Part shown: in pieces, positions 27,527 through 37,314 of the stretch
Position numbering within the stretch: the stretch's first letter is position 1
How the letters are laid out: each line of letters opens with the position of its first letter
Assembly (NCBI GenBank): GCA_002317135.1
Contig: DCIX01000036.1
Span: 176,236 to 240,235 of the forward strand
DNA: 64,000 bases
Direction of reading: 5' to 3'
DNA from: Bacteroidales bacterium UBA1715
GTDB lineage: Bacteria; Bacteroidota; Bacteroidia; Bacteroidales; UBA1715
Position numbers and translations under genes: made by a program
Notes under the pieces: generated by a model
Told to the model about the DNA's origin: nothing
What the model saw: only the letters and a program-made list of their open reading frames with translations
The model's database searches: none

Positions 27527-27554
27527 AAAGGTTACACAAATTTGTGTAACCTTT
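27527..27554 (-). terminator. Perfect 28-bp palindrome before htpG
   Basis: AAAGGTTACACAAA (27527-27540) is followed directly by its inverse complement (27541-27554). On the minus strand the repeat ends in TTTTTAATTTTTA, which fits a Rho-independent terminator for the receiver-like gene that ends at 27620. It also lies only 15 bases before the htpG ATG, where an operator would sit. It does not match the CIRCE sequence. Confidence 0.6.
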
Positions 27555-27619
27555 GTCAATTTATGTGCCAACCCACATTTTTGCCATTCTGTCACATACG
27601 CGACTTGTCAGTTGGCAGA

Positions 27620-28324
27620 TTATTCGTGTGGAATAGGTACGATACCGAATATACCCGAAGGATTTGGATTATCATCCATCAAACCTGTGATAAAGTCAAC
27701 TGCAAACAGAGCCACAATAAACACAAAGAATATAATAATCGCAAATTTTATAAATTGCTTTGATTCTACCTGTTTACGTATTCTATCTTGCTCACGAATA
27801 GCCCAAGTAATGTTTGTAATAATCTTACCAAACATGTCCTCATTCTTCAAGATGACAAAATCAAAACATCCAGCCGACAATCTTGTATTTGAAGTCACAA
27901 GCATTGCATCCAAAGTAGGATCTGCTTCTTTTATTTTGCTTACGCATTCTATTTCCTGAGAGATTTCTTCTTGAGTTGCAGTATCAGGAACAACATAGAA
28001 TAAGACAACAATAGAGTTATTTGGAAATTTTGACTTTCCAATATAGTCCTTTACTGCATTTACCGAAGCAAAAGATTTAACCTTCTTAAAGTTTTTAGAC
28101 TTCTTGAATTGTTCTTGGAAAGACGCACAATCAGCATCAGTACCAACAGCATAAATATAGACTTCACTTGGAGTTGTCTTTAATTTATTCCCCGGTTCCA
28201 CAGCCATAGACCCAGTTTTACGAATATGCTGAGAAATCATATATTTCTTATTTTCCTCTGCAACACATTCCGCTTTTAACTTCTTGAGTTCGTAGCTTCT
28301 ATTCTTAGACTCTTGTTTTGCCAT
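27620..28324 (-). CDS. C-terminally anchored receiver-like protein, unknown
   Basis: The 234-residue protein has no signal peptide. Residues about 50-175 show the alternating strand-helix pattern of a response-regulator receiver-like fold (SEVYIYAVGTDADCASFQEQ, then SIVVLFYVV and LDAMLVTSNTR), but the usual acidic pocket and phosphorylated Asp are not obvious. One transmembrane segment lies near the C-terminus (about 190-212: KFAIIIFFVFIVALFAVDF), leaving a short tail outside. So the domain would face the cytoplasm, attached to the inner membrane. I do not recognise a named family. It lies between htpG and the giant T9SS protein on the same strand. Confidence 0.65.
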   Translation of the reverse strand: MAKQESKNRSYELKKLKAECVAEENKKYMISQHIRKTGSMAVEPGNKLKTTPSEVYIYAVGTDADCASFQEQFKKSKNFKKVKSFASVNAVKDYIGKSKFPNNSIVVLFYVVPDTATQEEISQEIECVSKIKEADPTLDAMLVTSNTRLSAGCFDFVILKNEDMFGKIITNITWAIREQDRIRKQVESKQFIKFAIIIFFVFIVALFAVDFITGLMDDNPNPSGIFGIVPIPHE

Positions 28325-28431
28325 ATCAACAAACTAAATTTCTGCACCATAAAAATAAAACTTTTTCTCATATTTCAATCATTAAAACGACTTTTTTTCA
28401 AAAAAATATTTAAATGTTTGATATTTCGCAT

Positions 28432-28463
28432 AAAAAAAGGCGTTGAAAATTCAACGCCTTTTT
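28432..28463 (-). terminator. Terminator of the giant T9SS gene
   Basis: GGCGTTGA (28439-28446) pairs with TCAACGCC (28451-28458), flanked by A7 and T5, so it works on both strands. It sits 21 bases beyond the stop codon of the 2906-codon gene. Confidence 0.85.
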
Positions 28464-28483
28464 CATTATGATTACAAAAATGA

Positions 28484-31400
28484 CTATCTCATAATTGTAA
28501 CATCACCCTTCACATTCAAAATTCTATGTTTTCCTGTTTCAGGATCAATATCCTCGCAAGTTGCCTTACAATGATATACATAAACATCTTGTTTGCTTAC
28601 AGAACCTTTATAAACACCATCCCATTCAGCATACAAATCGTCTGTTGACCAAAGTAATGTACCCCATCTGTTATAGATTCGAAGCTCATAACCTGATTCC
28701 ATCACACCTGTTTTGAATACAGGATAGAATGTATTATTTTCAGACAAGTCTGGAGTAAATGCATTAGGGAATGTCATACCACAGTTAGGATTTGCCACAA
28801 CCTTCAATGGTTTTGCTACGACGTTTTTACAACCCCATGTATTTTCTACAACCATTAACGAAACCATAAAGTCACCAACTTCATCATATTCATAAATAGC
28901 ATCACGAGAATTTTCGGTATAAACGCCATCACCGATGAAATCCCAGTAATATTCATATCCAGCCTTATGGGTAGTCAAATTTGTGAACTTCACATCCTTA
29001 TCTACAAAGATACTATCTGTATGGCGAACAACACCTTCTTCAACAAAGAACACATCTTCGCTTGCCGCGTATGTAAAATCAGCATCAGGAGTTGGATGAA
29101 TATATACTGTCAATTCCTCTTTGATGATACAAGAACCATACATTGCACGTAAGATTACGGTATCCTTACCTTCCTTATCCCAGTTAATTGTTGCTACTTC
29201 TGAATTTGGAACAGATAAGTCAACCAAGTCACCATGGTCATCTGCAATATTCCAACCATACTGGATGTTCTTCATAGAAGGAATATTATTTATTGCTTCA
29301 TAGGCAGCATTTTCACCTGCACAAACATGAATTTGACCATTAATAGAAATGTCTGGCATTGGAGTAATATGAGCAACATGGCTTATACCTTCTATCACAC
29401 GTTCTTTTCCATCTGGAGGATAAATACTTACCGTTACTGTTGTATTTTCAGAACTAGTCCATAGAACAGTTATCGAAGATTCATCTGCACTCTTACTTTC
29501 AATTTGACCTCCTTCAACCGTCCAAACATATTTAGTTCCAACTGGATATGTTTGATCCAAACGATATTTTGAAGTACTATTTATACATACATCTGGACCA
29601 ACTATTACAGGTATTTTTTGTTCAACTACATTAATTTCTTTTGATACCTCTACCGAACAACCATATTGATTTGTTGCTTTGTATGTCAAAACTAAAGGTT
29701 TAATTTCTTGAGTTATTCCAGAAATCGTTGTTATTTGAGCTGTAACATCCTTGAATTGTACACTTGGTGTAGCCGACCAGAATGACGCATAAGTATCTAA
29801 TGCAGGAGTTGGTTGACCATCTACAGAGAAAATATCATTTGTATAATATTTACCACTATAATCTGGAGAAACCTTAATTTCTGCAGATGGATTTTCATGC
29901 ATGATAACCACAAATGACACATCAGTAGAGAAACCTGCAGGGTTTGAAACGGTCAATGTATAAATCGTTGAATATTTCGTAGGTTTAATCTTCACATTGA
30001 TGTCGTTACCTAAATCATTACCTTCATCATCTTTCCAAGAATATGTCAATGATTCCAAATTATTTCCAGAAATAAATTGTGGAATTAAATATGCAGACTC
30101 ACCTTCACAAAGTTCAAGAGCATCTTCTAAAAGCGTATATTTTGTTGAATCCAAAAGTTCATTTGTTGGAGGTACACCATCGTAATCTTTTGGAAAGTGT
30201 GTAATCTTAGGAATAATCAATTCTGTTTGTAAACGGATAGAAGCACTTCCTGTACAACCATACGCATCAGTAATTATATATTCAAAGTCAGTAGTTTGAA
30301 CTATTGACGTCGTAACTATTCTATCAGTACCAGCGCCAGATTTAATATTAGCAGCTTCTTTCCAAACATGAGTAAATGGATATGTAGTATAGTTTACAAT
30401 CTTACTTTCCAAAGAAACCTCTTCTGTATAATCAACTTTCTTCACAGGAGCACCAACTATTTCCACAACTGGATTTGGTTGAACTGTAACAGCAAATTCT
30501 TTTGTATCGCTACAATTCTGGTCACCTGCAATAACTGTTACATTATATGTACCAGGTGTTGAGAATGTGAAAGTTGTTTTCTTTTCATTCTTTGGTGAAA
30601 CAGATCCCAACCAAGTGAATGAAGAAGGATTACCTGTAGCAATTTCAGCCTGAATTTCTACACCCACACCAGCACAAACATCCATATCGGCGATATCAGC
30701 TAATTTCACTGCAGGGAATACAGTTATCTTAGTACTATCCAAACGAGGACAATTGTACTCATCTGCTATAGTATAATATAATGTATACTCACCTTCATTT
30801 TCGCTACGGAATGTCGACATCAATCGATTAATTTTTGTTGAGTCAACAATTCTATTCTTGTCACCACCAACCCAGTGCATAGTGAAGAAACCAGCAATGT
30901 TATTTGGATTTAATACCAATTCCAAATCTTCACTTGCACAAACGCTATATGCCTTTTCAAAGGCAAGAGTTGCTTCTGGTTTAATTGTAACAATTGTCTC
31001 TGTTTCACTCTTACATGAATTATCATCTTCTACCGATACATGTAATGTATAAGTCCCTTGTTCTGCAATAGTGAATGTAGCTTTATTAGATGACGAAGCC
31101 ATATTTTGTATATCGCCAGACCAGAAATATGAATATGGAGCCTTACCATTCGAAGCTGTTGCGATAGCTGTTGCTTCTACATTCACACATTCAGTTACAG
31201 GATCCAATTGTAATTCTGGTAATTCGTCAACCATTACTGCAACTTCAACTGAATCAGAACAACCGATTGCATCTGTTACAATCAACTTAATCTTTTGTAC
31301 ACCAACTACAGACGAATTACTAAATTGATATGTTTCAGTTTTTGTTATAATTGGATTTCCATCCAACCATTGGTATGTATATGGTTCGCTACCACCAGAA

Positions 31401-34400
31401 ACAGTAGGAACAAGATTTGTTAAGTCACCTTTACATACATGTGGATTCAATCCGGTGCGCAATGAGATAGACGGCAACGGATTAACAACAACTGTATGAA
31501 TAGTATCGGCAGGAATAAAATCACGAGGGCCAACACTGTTCAACACAACTTTGTATGTTGTTTGTGTACTTGGTGATACTTCGATTGTCTTAGTCGTACC
31601 AATTACTGTAGTTGGATTTGTCATATCATACCATTCGTACTTATAAGAACCACCTTTATTACCACCAGAAGGAATTGCCTCTAATGTAACAGTATTTCCA
31701 AAACAGAATGGCATAGGTTTTTGTTCAATCATAACAGACAATGGCTGTCCCACAATTGTAATTGTAACATCGTCAGTTCCAACGCAACCTTTCGAGTCTG
31801 TAACTTCCAAAGTAAATTTCGTTGTTTGACGCAATTTAGCTGTTGGATTTTGTAATGTCTCAGCAGTTGTTAATGAATCTTTTGGAGACCACAAATATGA
31901 ATATGTAGGGTGACCACCAGTTGCTGTACCTGTCAATGTAAATGGTTCATCCCAATCTTCTTCTCTGTCAAGACCTGCGTCAACTGTTGGATTTTCCAAA
32001 CCAGTAATTGAGATATTATCCTTACCAACACAACCATTTGCATCTTTTACTTGAACACCAATTTTATAAACATCAGTTCCTTTTTGTGTATAAATTGGAT
32101 TTTCAACATTCACACTACTTAACTGAGTTACATCAAGGAACCAAGTAAGTGAATAACTTTCTGTTCCAACATAATTCAATAATGGTTTCAATTCAACTTC
32201 ACTTCCATCACACAATTCAAAATCTCCACCCAAAGAAACTTGTGGTATTTTGTTAGCTAAGACTGTTGTTGTTGCTTCTGAACTACAATGAGTTGTCTTA
32301 TCGGTTACAGTCAATGTAACTGGGTAGTCGATTTCTGAAGCACCATTTATATTATCTGGGATTACAACCTTTACAGTGCTTGCATTATCAGTTAACCAAT
32401 TAAGAGCACCAGACCATGCATAGTCAACATTTGCAGATGATGCATTGGCAATCATTGTAATTGTGTCAGAAGAACAAGCTACCAAATCTTTAGTTGCAAT
32501 TTCAGCAAGTGGATTTGGATTGACAGTAACCGTTGTCGAAGTAGTAGCCTCACAACCTTTATCTGACGTAACTTTTAAATTTACTGTCTTTGTTCCTGCT
32601 ATTGATATATCCAACAATGGATTCGATTCTTTTGAATCAATATCACCCGACCAAAGGTATGTAAATGTAGCAGAAGCAACACCTTCAACTTTCGCATTTG
32701 CAGAAAGCATTACCCCTTGATTAGAAGCACATTGAGCATCTACAGGTTCAATTGAAATAGTTGGATTTGGGTTATTTTGTATTGAGACCTCATCAGAGAT
32801 TGCAGAACAACCTTTTGCATCTGTGAACTTATATTTAAAGGTAAGTACACCAGCAATATACGACTGCAAAGTCGGATTAGGGATTGATGTACTTGACAAT
32901 GAAGATGCGTATGAAGAAATCCATTCATGTGTAACAGCACCACTTGTACTACCAGTTACAACAGTTCCTTGTAGTTGGATAATATCATCAACACAAGAAA
33001 TTTCCTTATCAGCTAACGCAGCAACCTTTGGTTGTTGGTTTACAATTACAGAAACATCTTTTTTAGCAACACAAGAATTTGCATCTGTAACCTTGTATTG
33101 TAAATAGTATTGACCAACGTTATCTGATGTATTTACAGTCGCATTTTGAAGATTTGTTGCAGTTGTTAAAATATCGGTATCACCACTCCATTCGTATGTG
33201 TAAGGAATCGTACCATTTGCAACAGTTGGCTTCAACTGTAAGTCTGCATACTGACAAACCTCAGCATCTTCAATTGAAACAGTTGGATTTGGATACACAA
33301 CTTGTGTTTTAGTTACTGTTTTTATATCACCCTCTGTCTTATCAGTTACTGTTACAGTTACGTCTACCGTACTCTGAATATTTTTTATTGAGATAACAGA
33401 ATCGTTAACCATAGTATAATCTGTAGCAGGCGATAACGACCATACATACGTGAATGGTCCTGTTCCACCAGTACGCAATGCTTCAATTTCAACGTCAGCT
33501 CCGGCACATACAGGAGTCAAATCTAATTCTACATCAACAGGAGCATACACATCAACCAAAACTTTACTTGTTGCCGAACATCCTGTTTTTGTATTTTCAA
33601 CCAATACATTATAATATGTAGGTTTATTCAAAGCAACGGTTGTTGGATTTGCAGAAGTCGGATCTGTCAACAAACTTGCATCATCCCAAGTTATCTTATA
33701 ATCAGAAGATGCAGGTGTTATAGTAGTTTGAATTTGAGCAGTTTGTCCTTGTTGAATCTTTTTAGGAACACTGATTGCTTCTACAGTTACTTGAGGATTT
33801 ACAACAATTGTTGCTTTTTCTGAATTTGTACATCCAAGATTTTCTATTGTATAAGTAATTTCATGAGAACCAGTTCCAGCAGCGGCAGGATCAAATTGGT
33901 TACCCTTTACTCCATCACCGACATACATACCCCCTGCAGGTGTAGCAGCCAAAGTAGTGACATCTGCATCGGCACAAATTTCAAAGCCTTCGAAAACGAT
34001 ATCGTCAACTGGTATTACATTAATAGTTAATGTAGCCAAAGATGGACAAGTGATTTTATTGTACACTTTAGCATAATATTTAGTTCCATCTGTCACGGCT
34101 ATGTTTGCCAATGTTCCAACTAATTTCGTATAATTAGCATCAGAATACCATTCAAATGTTGCAGATTTATCTGTTGTGATTAGATTTTCCATTTGAGACA
34201 GATCAACAAGACCTCTATCGCCGCCCAATGCTGGTATTTCACAGACACTTGTTTCTGCATCCTGAACCTCAGGAACAGCATACACTTGTAAAGTCAATTT
34301 TCCAGGAATGTCAGCACATTCATCATCTACATATACATAGAATGTAGTAGTTCCTGCTTCAACATCAACATATTCTGGATTATCAATTGGTTTTGTTCTT

Positions 34401-37204
34401 TGAGAATCCCAATACCATAAACGGTCTGCTACCAAAGCACCACCTGTTTGATAATTGTATTCTGTTAAGTTAAATTCTTCCAACACATTTCCATTAGAAG
34501 CACAAGTATCAGCAAGTTGAATAGCACGTTTTTCAATACCCGGATTACGAACAGTCAAGTAAACCATTGAAGTATCAGAACGAGTTACTTCAAAATTATT
34601 CTTAACTATCGCATACAAAGAGTCACCATCGGTAATAGTATATTTCTTTGCTTCCGAGTTCAAAATTGTTTCATAATGACCTAATGTATAATACGTTAGA
34701 TTATCTACATAGAATCCATAATCCTTAACCCATTGTTCGTATGTCATACGAATACGAACAGCAGTAATTGGTCCCATTGATTCTTTATATGCATCAAAAT
34801 CAGCCTCAACATGTTCCCATTCATACTGATATCCGTTAGCATCATTACTACATAAAGCAGGATAAGATGTACATGGGATAGATGCTACATTCTTTGAATC
34901 ATCAACAATATCGATATAAACATTAAAAATCTTATCGCATCCCCATCCATTGAATACGGTAGAATCATAACGAACATCGAAACTAAATTTAGAACCATAC
35001 TCTAAATTCAAAGGTTCACTCGCATAATTATATGTTACCCAAGCAGAATACTGTCCTGTTTGATTATTCAAACCTGCATCGCTTGCCGATCCATTATCTT
35101 GTTTTGTTTTAACAATATGCATCACCTTTGAATCCCCAACAATGCCGGTTGTATCTGGATTATCAACAAGTGATCTTGAAGCATTACCAACCGACATGCT
35201 AAATTTCATTGGACGATTATCATCATAATCATCAACAATAACAGTTTCTGGTGCAACATATCTATCAAAATGATCTACATAGAAACCTGTTACCAAACCT
35301 TTTTTACCAACAATAGTGTCATTTAAATTAAATAAATTGTAGTACTGACTTTGGTCTATTCTTGGTTCCAATTCTGGAGTATAACAAACTGTATCATATA
35401 CTGTATTCAAGTCAATTGGTTCAACTACCTTAATTAATACGCTCTGGTCAACATCGCCATAACATGCAGTTGTGATAGTTGCGGTATATTTATAAATACC
35501 AACAGCATCAACAATTAAGAATGGATTTTCAACATTCACATCATTCAACTTATATGGAGCTTCCATCAATTCCCAATCATAGCCATTCCACATATAGCCT
35601 TTCCAAGAGAATTTAAAACCACCATCGGCAAGCAAACTAACCTTAGTTCCTCTTGTTACAGTTATACTTGTGTCGTTATTGTTTACAATTACTGCATCAG
35701 GATAGTTGTCGCTAAAACGTGAGAAATAACCATACATAGAACCCATCAAACGATAGCCTTTACCATCACCCCAATCGTGAGATGTTGAGTTCATCATACC
35801 CATGTGGAACAAGGATGTTGTATTTTGAAGGAAATATGCACCTTCTGGCATTTCACTTCTACTGAAATAAATTCTGGCTACCTTCCAATCTGTTCCATCT
35901 ATTTTTTCAAAATTAGCATTATTGATTACCGAATTTGATTCTCCATTCAATAAGAAATCATCTTCGCCATCACCTTTAACCATTAAGTTCATATAAAACT
36001 CTTGGTCGTTTTGCGAACCATACGTTCTCACAAAACCCATTTTGTAAGAACCTGTACACATCTCAACCGAAGGCAACAACGCACCAGCAACCTCACAATG
36101 GTAACCCGAAACGTGGAAAGCGTAAGCTGGTTCACTAGTATGGATAAAAGTATAGAGATCATTAGGGTCTGTCAACTCAATTGAAACAGTCTCTCCTTTT
36201 TTTAACGCAGAACCATATTGGGCACCATCCAAAGTAACAATTGTGTTATCTTTTGTAGCTGTAATAGCAACTATTTCATAAAAATCACTTGTCTTATTAT
36301 TCGCAGCTACATAACCTTGACCTTGAGCGATAATATAATCTTTACCTATCACATCAACTGGAACAATTTGATCACCGATATAATCTTCACAATCACCAGA
36401 GTTTGTATAATAACCAGGATAAGCAGAGTCTTCACCAATAGTCACAGCAACAGGTTTTGTTGACTTTATGTACGTTCCGGCAAGACGAGAACTTGCATTT
36501 TGTCCAATAGCACGCACAACATACGTTTGACCTCTATCCAAACGCACTGCCTTTGTCGCCCCCTGCGCAATACCAACGCACGCCGTAGTTGGGGTAACAT
36601 TCACAACGGTATTATCCTGTGTCGCAACAATAACAATATACGAATATGCGCCATCACCAGAAACCCCATTGTCAGGAACACCTTCTCCATTGTGGTAAGG
36701 GTCGTTTTCCATTTTATTTTGAAACGGAGCATAGAATTCTTTACCAAGAGCATTTTGACCTTTCAAAGAGAATATATCAGTATTCAATACAGAGGCGATT
36801 TCATAATAAGCTGTTATCAAAGCATTAGAACGGATATAGATACCTTTGTCCTCTACAACATTTCCACCTTTTGAACATTGTATATCATTGATATACGGAG
36901 TCAAATCTACTGATTCTGTACTATTTGCAGCAATTTGAACATTTGCAATAGTCAAACCTAAAGCTGGCAATGTTATTGTAACATCAGCATCGGCGTCTTG
37001 AGTAGCCAAACGCAAATAAATAGGACGACCACCAACTTTATATGGATATTCTTCCGGCCAATATGGAGCATGGTCGGTATTTCCATACGGAGCGGCAAAC
37101 CAAAATTCATAGTCAACTTGAGAGAATGATGGTAATGCAAATATCAAAACGCCAAATACGAATGCCATTAGGCGTTTGAACAGTGTTTTTTGTTGATTGT
37201 GCAT
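28484..37204 (-). CDS. Giant T9SS type B surface protein with PKD/Ig-like repeats
   Basis: At 2906 residues this is the largest gene of the window. A signal peptide (about 1-29) is followed by a domain related to the IgGFc-binding protein N-terminal domain (about 25-500; YEFWFAAPYGNTDHAP, then SYIVIVATQDNTVVNVTPT). Residues about 500-2800 are dozens of PKD/Ig-like modules with the recurrent form GGxxPYxYxWS and a later D-x-x-G-C. The last 95 residues (NAFTPDLSENNTFYPVF, then LRIYNRWGTLLWSTDD and WDGVYKG) form the gliding-motility-associated type B T9SS signal. The protein should be exported by T9SS and act at the cell surface, probably as an adhesin. The repeats explain most of the length. 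Confidence 0.92.
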   Translation of the reverse strand: MHNQQKTLFKRLMAFVFGVLIFALPSFSQVDYEFWFAAPYGNTDHAPYWPEEYPYKVGGRPIYLRLATQDADADVTITLPALGLTIANVQIAANSTESVDLTPYINDIQCSKGGNVVEDKGIYIRSNALITAYYEIASVLNTDIFSLKGQNALGKEFYAPFQNKMENDPYHNGEGVPDNGVSGDGAYSYIVIVATQDNTVVNVTPTTACVGIAQGATKAVRLDRGQTYVVRAIGQNASSRLAGTYIKSTKPVAVTIGEDSAYPGYYTNSGDCEDYIGDQIVPVDVIGKDYIIAQGQGYVAANNKTSDFYEIVAITATKDNTIVTLDGAQYGSALKKGETVSIELTDPNDLYTFIHTSEPAYAFHVSGYHCEVAGALLPSVEMCTGSYKMGFVRTYGSQNDQEFYMNLMVKGDGEDDFLLNGESNSVINNANFEKIDGTDWKVARIYFSRSEMPEGAYFLQNTTSLFHMGMMNSTSHDWGDGKGYRLMGSMYGYFSRFSDNYPDAVIVNNNDTSITVTRGTKVSLLADGGFKFSWKGYMWNGYDWELMEAPYKLNDVNVENPFLIVDAVGIYKYTATITTACYGDVDQSVLIKVVEPIDLNTVYDTVCYTPELEPRIDQSQYYNLFNLNDTIVGKKGLVTGFYVDHFDRYVAPETVIVDDYDDNRPMKFSMSVGNASRSLVDNPDTTGIVGDSKVMHIVKTKQDNGSASDAGLNNQTGQYSAWVTYNYASEPLNLEYGSKFSFDVRYDSTVFNGWGCDKIFNVYIDIVDDSKNVASIPCTSYPALCSNDANGYQYEWEHVEADFDAYKESMGPITAVRIRMTYEQWVKDYGFYVDNLTYYTLGHYETILNSEAKKYTITDGDSLYAIVKNNFEVTRSDTSMVYLTVRNPGIEKRAIQLADTCASNGNVLEEFNLTEYNYQTGGALVADRLWYWDSQRTKPIDNPEYVDVEAGTTTFYVYVDDECADIPGKLTLQVYAVPEVQDAETSVCEIPALGGDRGLVDLSQMENLITTDKSATFEWYSDANYTKLVGTLANIAVTDGTKYYAKVYNKITCPSLATLTINVIPVDDIVFEGFEICADADVTTLAATPAGGMYVGDGVKGNQFDPAAAGTGSHEITYTIENLGCTNSEKATIVVNPQVTVEAISVPKKIQQGQTAQIQTTITPASSDYKITWDDASLLTDPTSANPTTVALNKPTYYNVLVENTKTGCSATSKVLVDVYAPVDVELDLTPVCAGADVEIEALRTGGTGPFTYVWSLSPATDYTMVNDSVISIKNIQSTVDVTVTVTDKTEGDIKTVTKTQVVYPNPTVSIEDAEVCQYADLQLKPTVANGTIPYTYEWSGDTDILTTATNLQNATVNTSDNVGQYYLQYKVTDANSCVAKKDVSVIVNQQPKVAALADKEISCVDDIIQLQGTVVTGSTSGAVTHEWISSYASSLSSTSIPNPTLQSYIAGVLTFKYKFTDAKGCSAISDEVSIQNNPNPTISIEPVDAQCASNQGVMLSANAKVEGVASATFTYLWSGDIDSKESNPLLDISIAGTKTVNLKVTSDKGCEATTSTTVTVNPNPLAEIATKDLVACSSDTITMIANASSANVDYAWSGALNWLTDNASTVKVVIPDNINGASEIDYPVTLTVTDKTTHCSSEATTTVLANKIPQVSLGGDFELCDGSEVELKPLLNYVGTESYSLTWFLDVTQLSSVNVENPIYTQKGTDVYKIGVQVKDANGCVGKDNISITGLENPTVDAGLDREEDWDEPFTLTGTATGGHPTYSYLWSPKDSLTTAETLQNPTAKLRQTTKFTLEVTDSKGCVGTDDVTITIVGQPLSVMIEQKPMPFCFGNTVTLEAIPSGGNKGGSYKYEWYDMTNPTTVIGTTKTIEVSPSTQTTYKVVLNSVGPRDFIPADTIHTVVVNPLPSISLRTGLNPHVCKGDLTNLVPTVSGGSEPYTYQWLDGNPIITKTETYQFSNSSVVGVQKIKLIVTDAIGCSDSVEVAVMVDELPELQLDPVTECVNVEATAIATASNGKAPYSYFWSGDIQNMASSSNKATFTIAEQGTYTLHVSVEDDNSCKSETETIVTIKPEATLAFEKAYSVCASEDLELVLNPNNIAGFFTMHWVGGDKNRIVDSTKINRLMSTFRSENEGEYTLYYTIADEYNCPRLDSTKITVFPAVKLADIADMDVCAGVGVEIQAEIATGNPSSFTWLGSVSPKNEKKTTFTFSTPGTYNVTVIAGDQNCSDTKEFAVTVQPNPVVEIVGAPVKKVDYTEEVSLESKIVNYTTYPFTHVWKEAANIKSGAGTDRIVTTSIVQTTDFEYIITDAYGCTGSASIRLQTELIIPKITHFPKDYDGVPPTNELLDSTKYTLLEDALELCEGESAYLIPQFISGNNLESLTYSWKDDEGNDLGNDINVKIKPTKYSTIYTLTVSNPAGFSTDVSFVVIMHENPSAEIKVSPDYSGKYYTNDIFSVDGQPTPALDTYASFWSATPSVQFKDVTAQITTISGITQEIKPLVLTYKATNQYGCSVEVSKEINVVEQKIPVIVGPDVCINSTSKYRLDQTYPVGTKYVWTVEGGQIESKSADESSITVLWTSSENTTVTVSIYPPDGKERVIEGISHVAHITPMPDISINGQIHVCAGENAAYEAINNIPSMKNIQYGWNIADDHGDLVDLSVPNSEVATINWDKEGKDTVILRAMYGSCIIKEELTVYIHPTPDADFTYAASEDVFFVEEGVVRHTDSIFVDKDVKFTNLTTHKAGYEYYWDFIGDGVYTENSRDAIYEYDEVGDFMVSLMVVENTWGCKNVVAKPLKVVANPNCGMTFPNAFTPDLSENNTFYPVFKTGVMESGYELRIYNRWGTLLWSTDDLYAEWDGVYKGSVSKQDVYVYHCKATCEDIDPETGKHRILNVKGDVTIMR

Positions 37205-37314
37205 ATTATGTTTCGTTTTATTTCATTAACAATTAGACGCAATTTACCCCTATAAGGTTACATCTTAATCGTCAAAGAAACAAAAAAGCGACAGAAAAAG
37301 CAAATATTTTTTTA

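Noticed and set aside
27527..27554. CIRCE element of HrcA
   Set aside because: CIRCE is TTAGCACTC-N9-GAGTGCTAA; this palindrome is different in sequence and has no central spacer.
27512..27595. htpG start at 27595
   Set aside because: The extension crosses the 28-bp palindrome and has no resemblance to the N-terminus of Hsp90.
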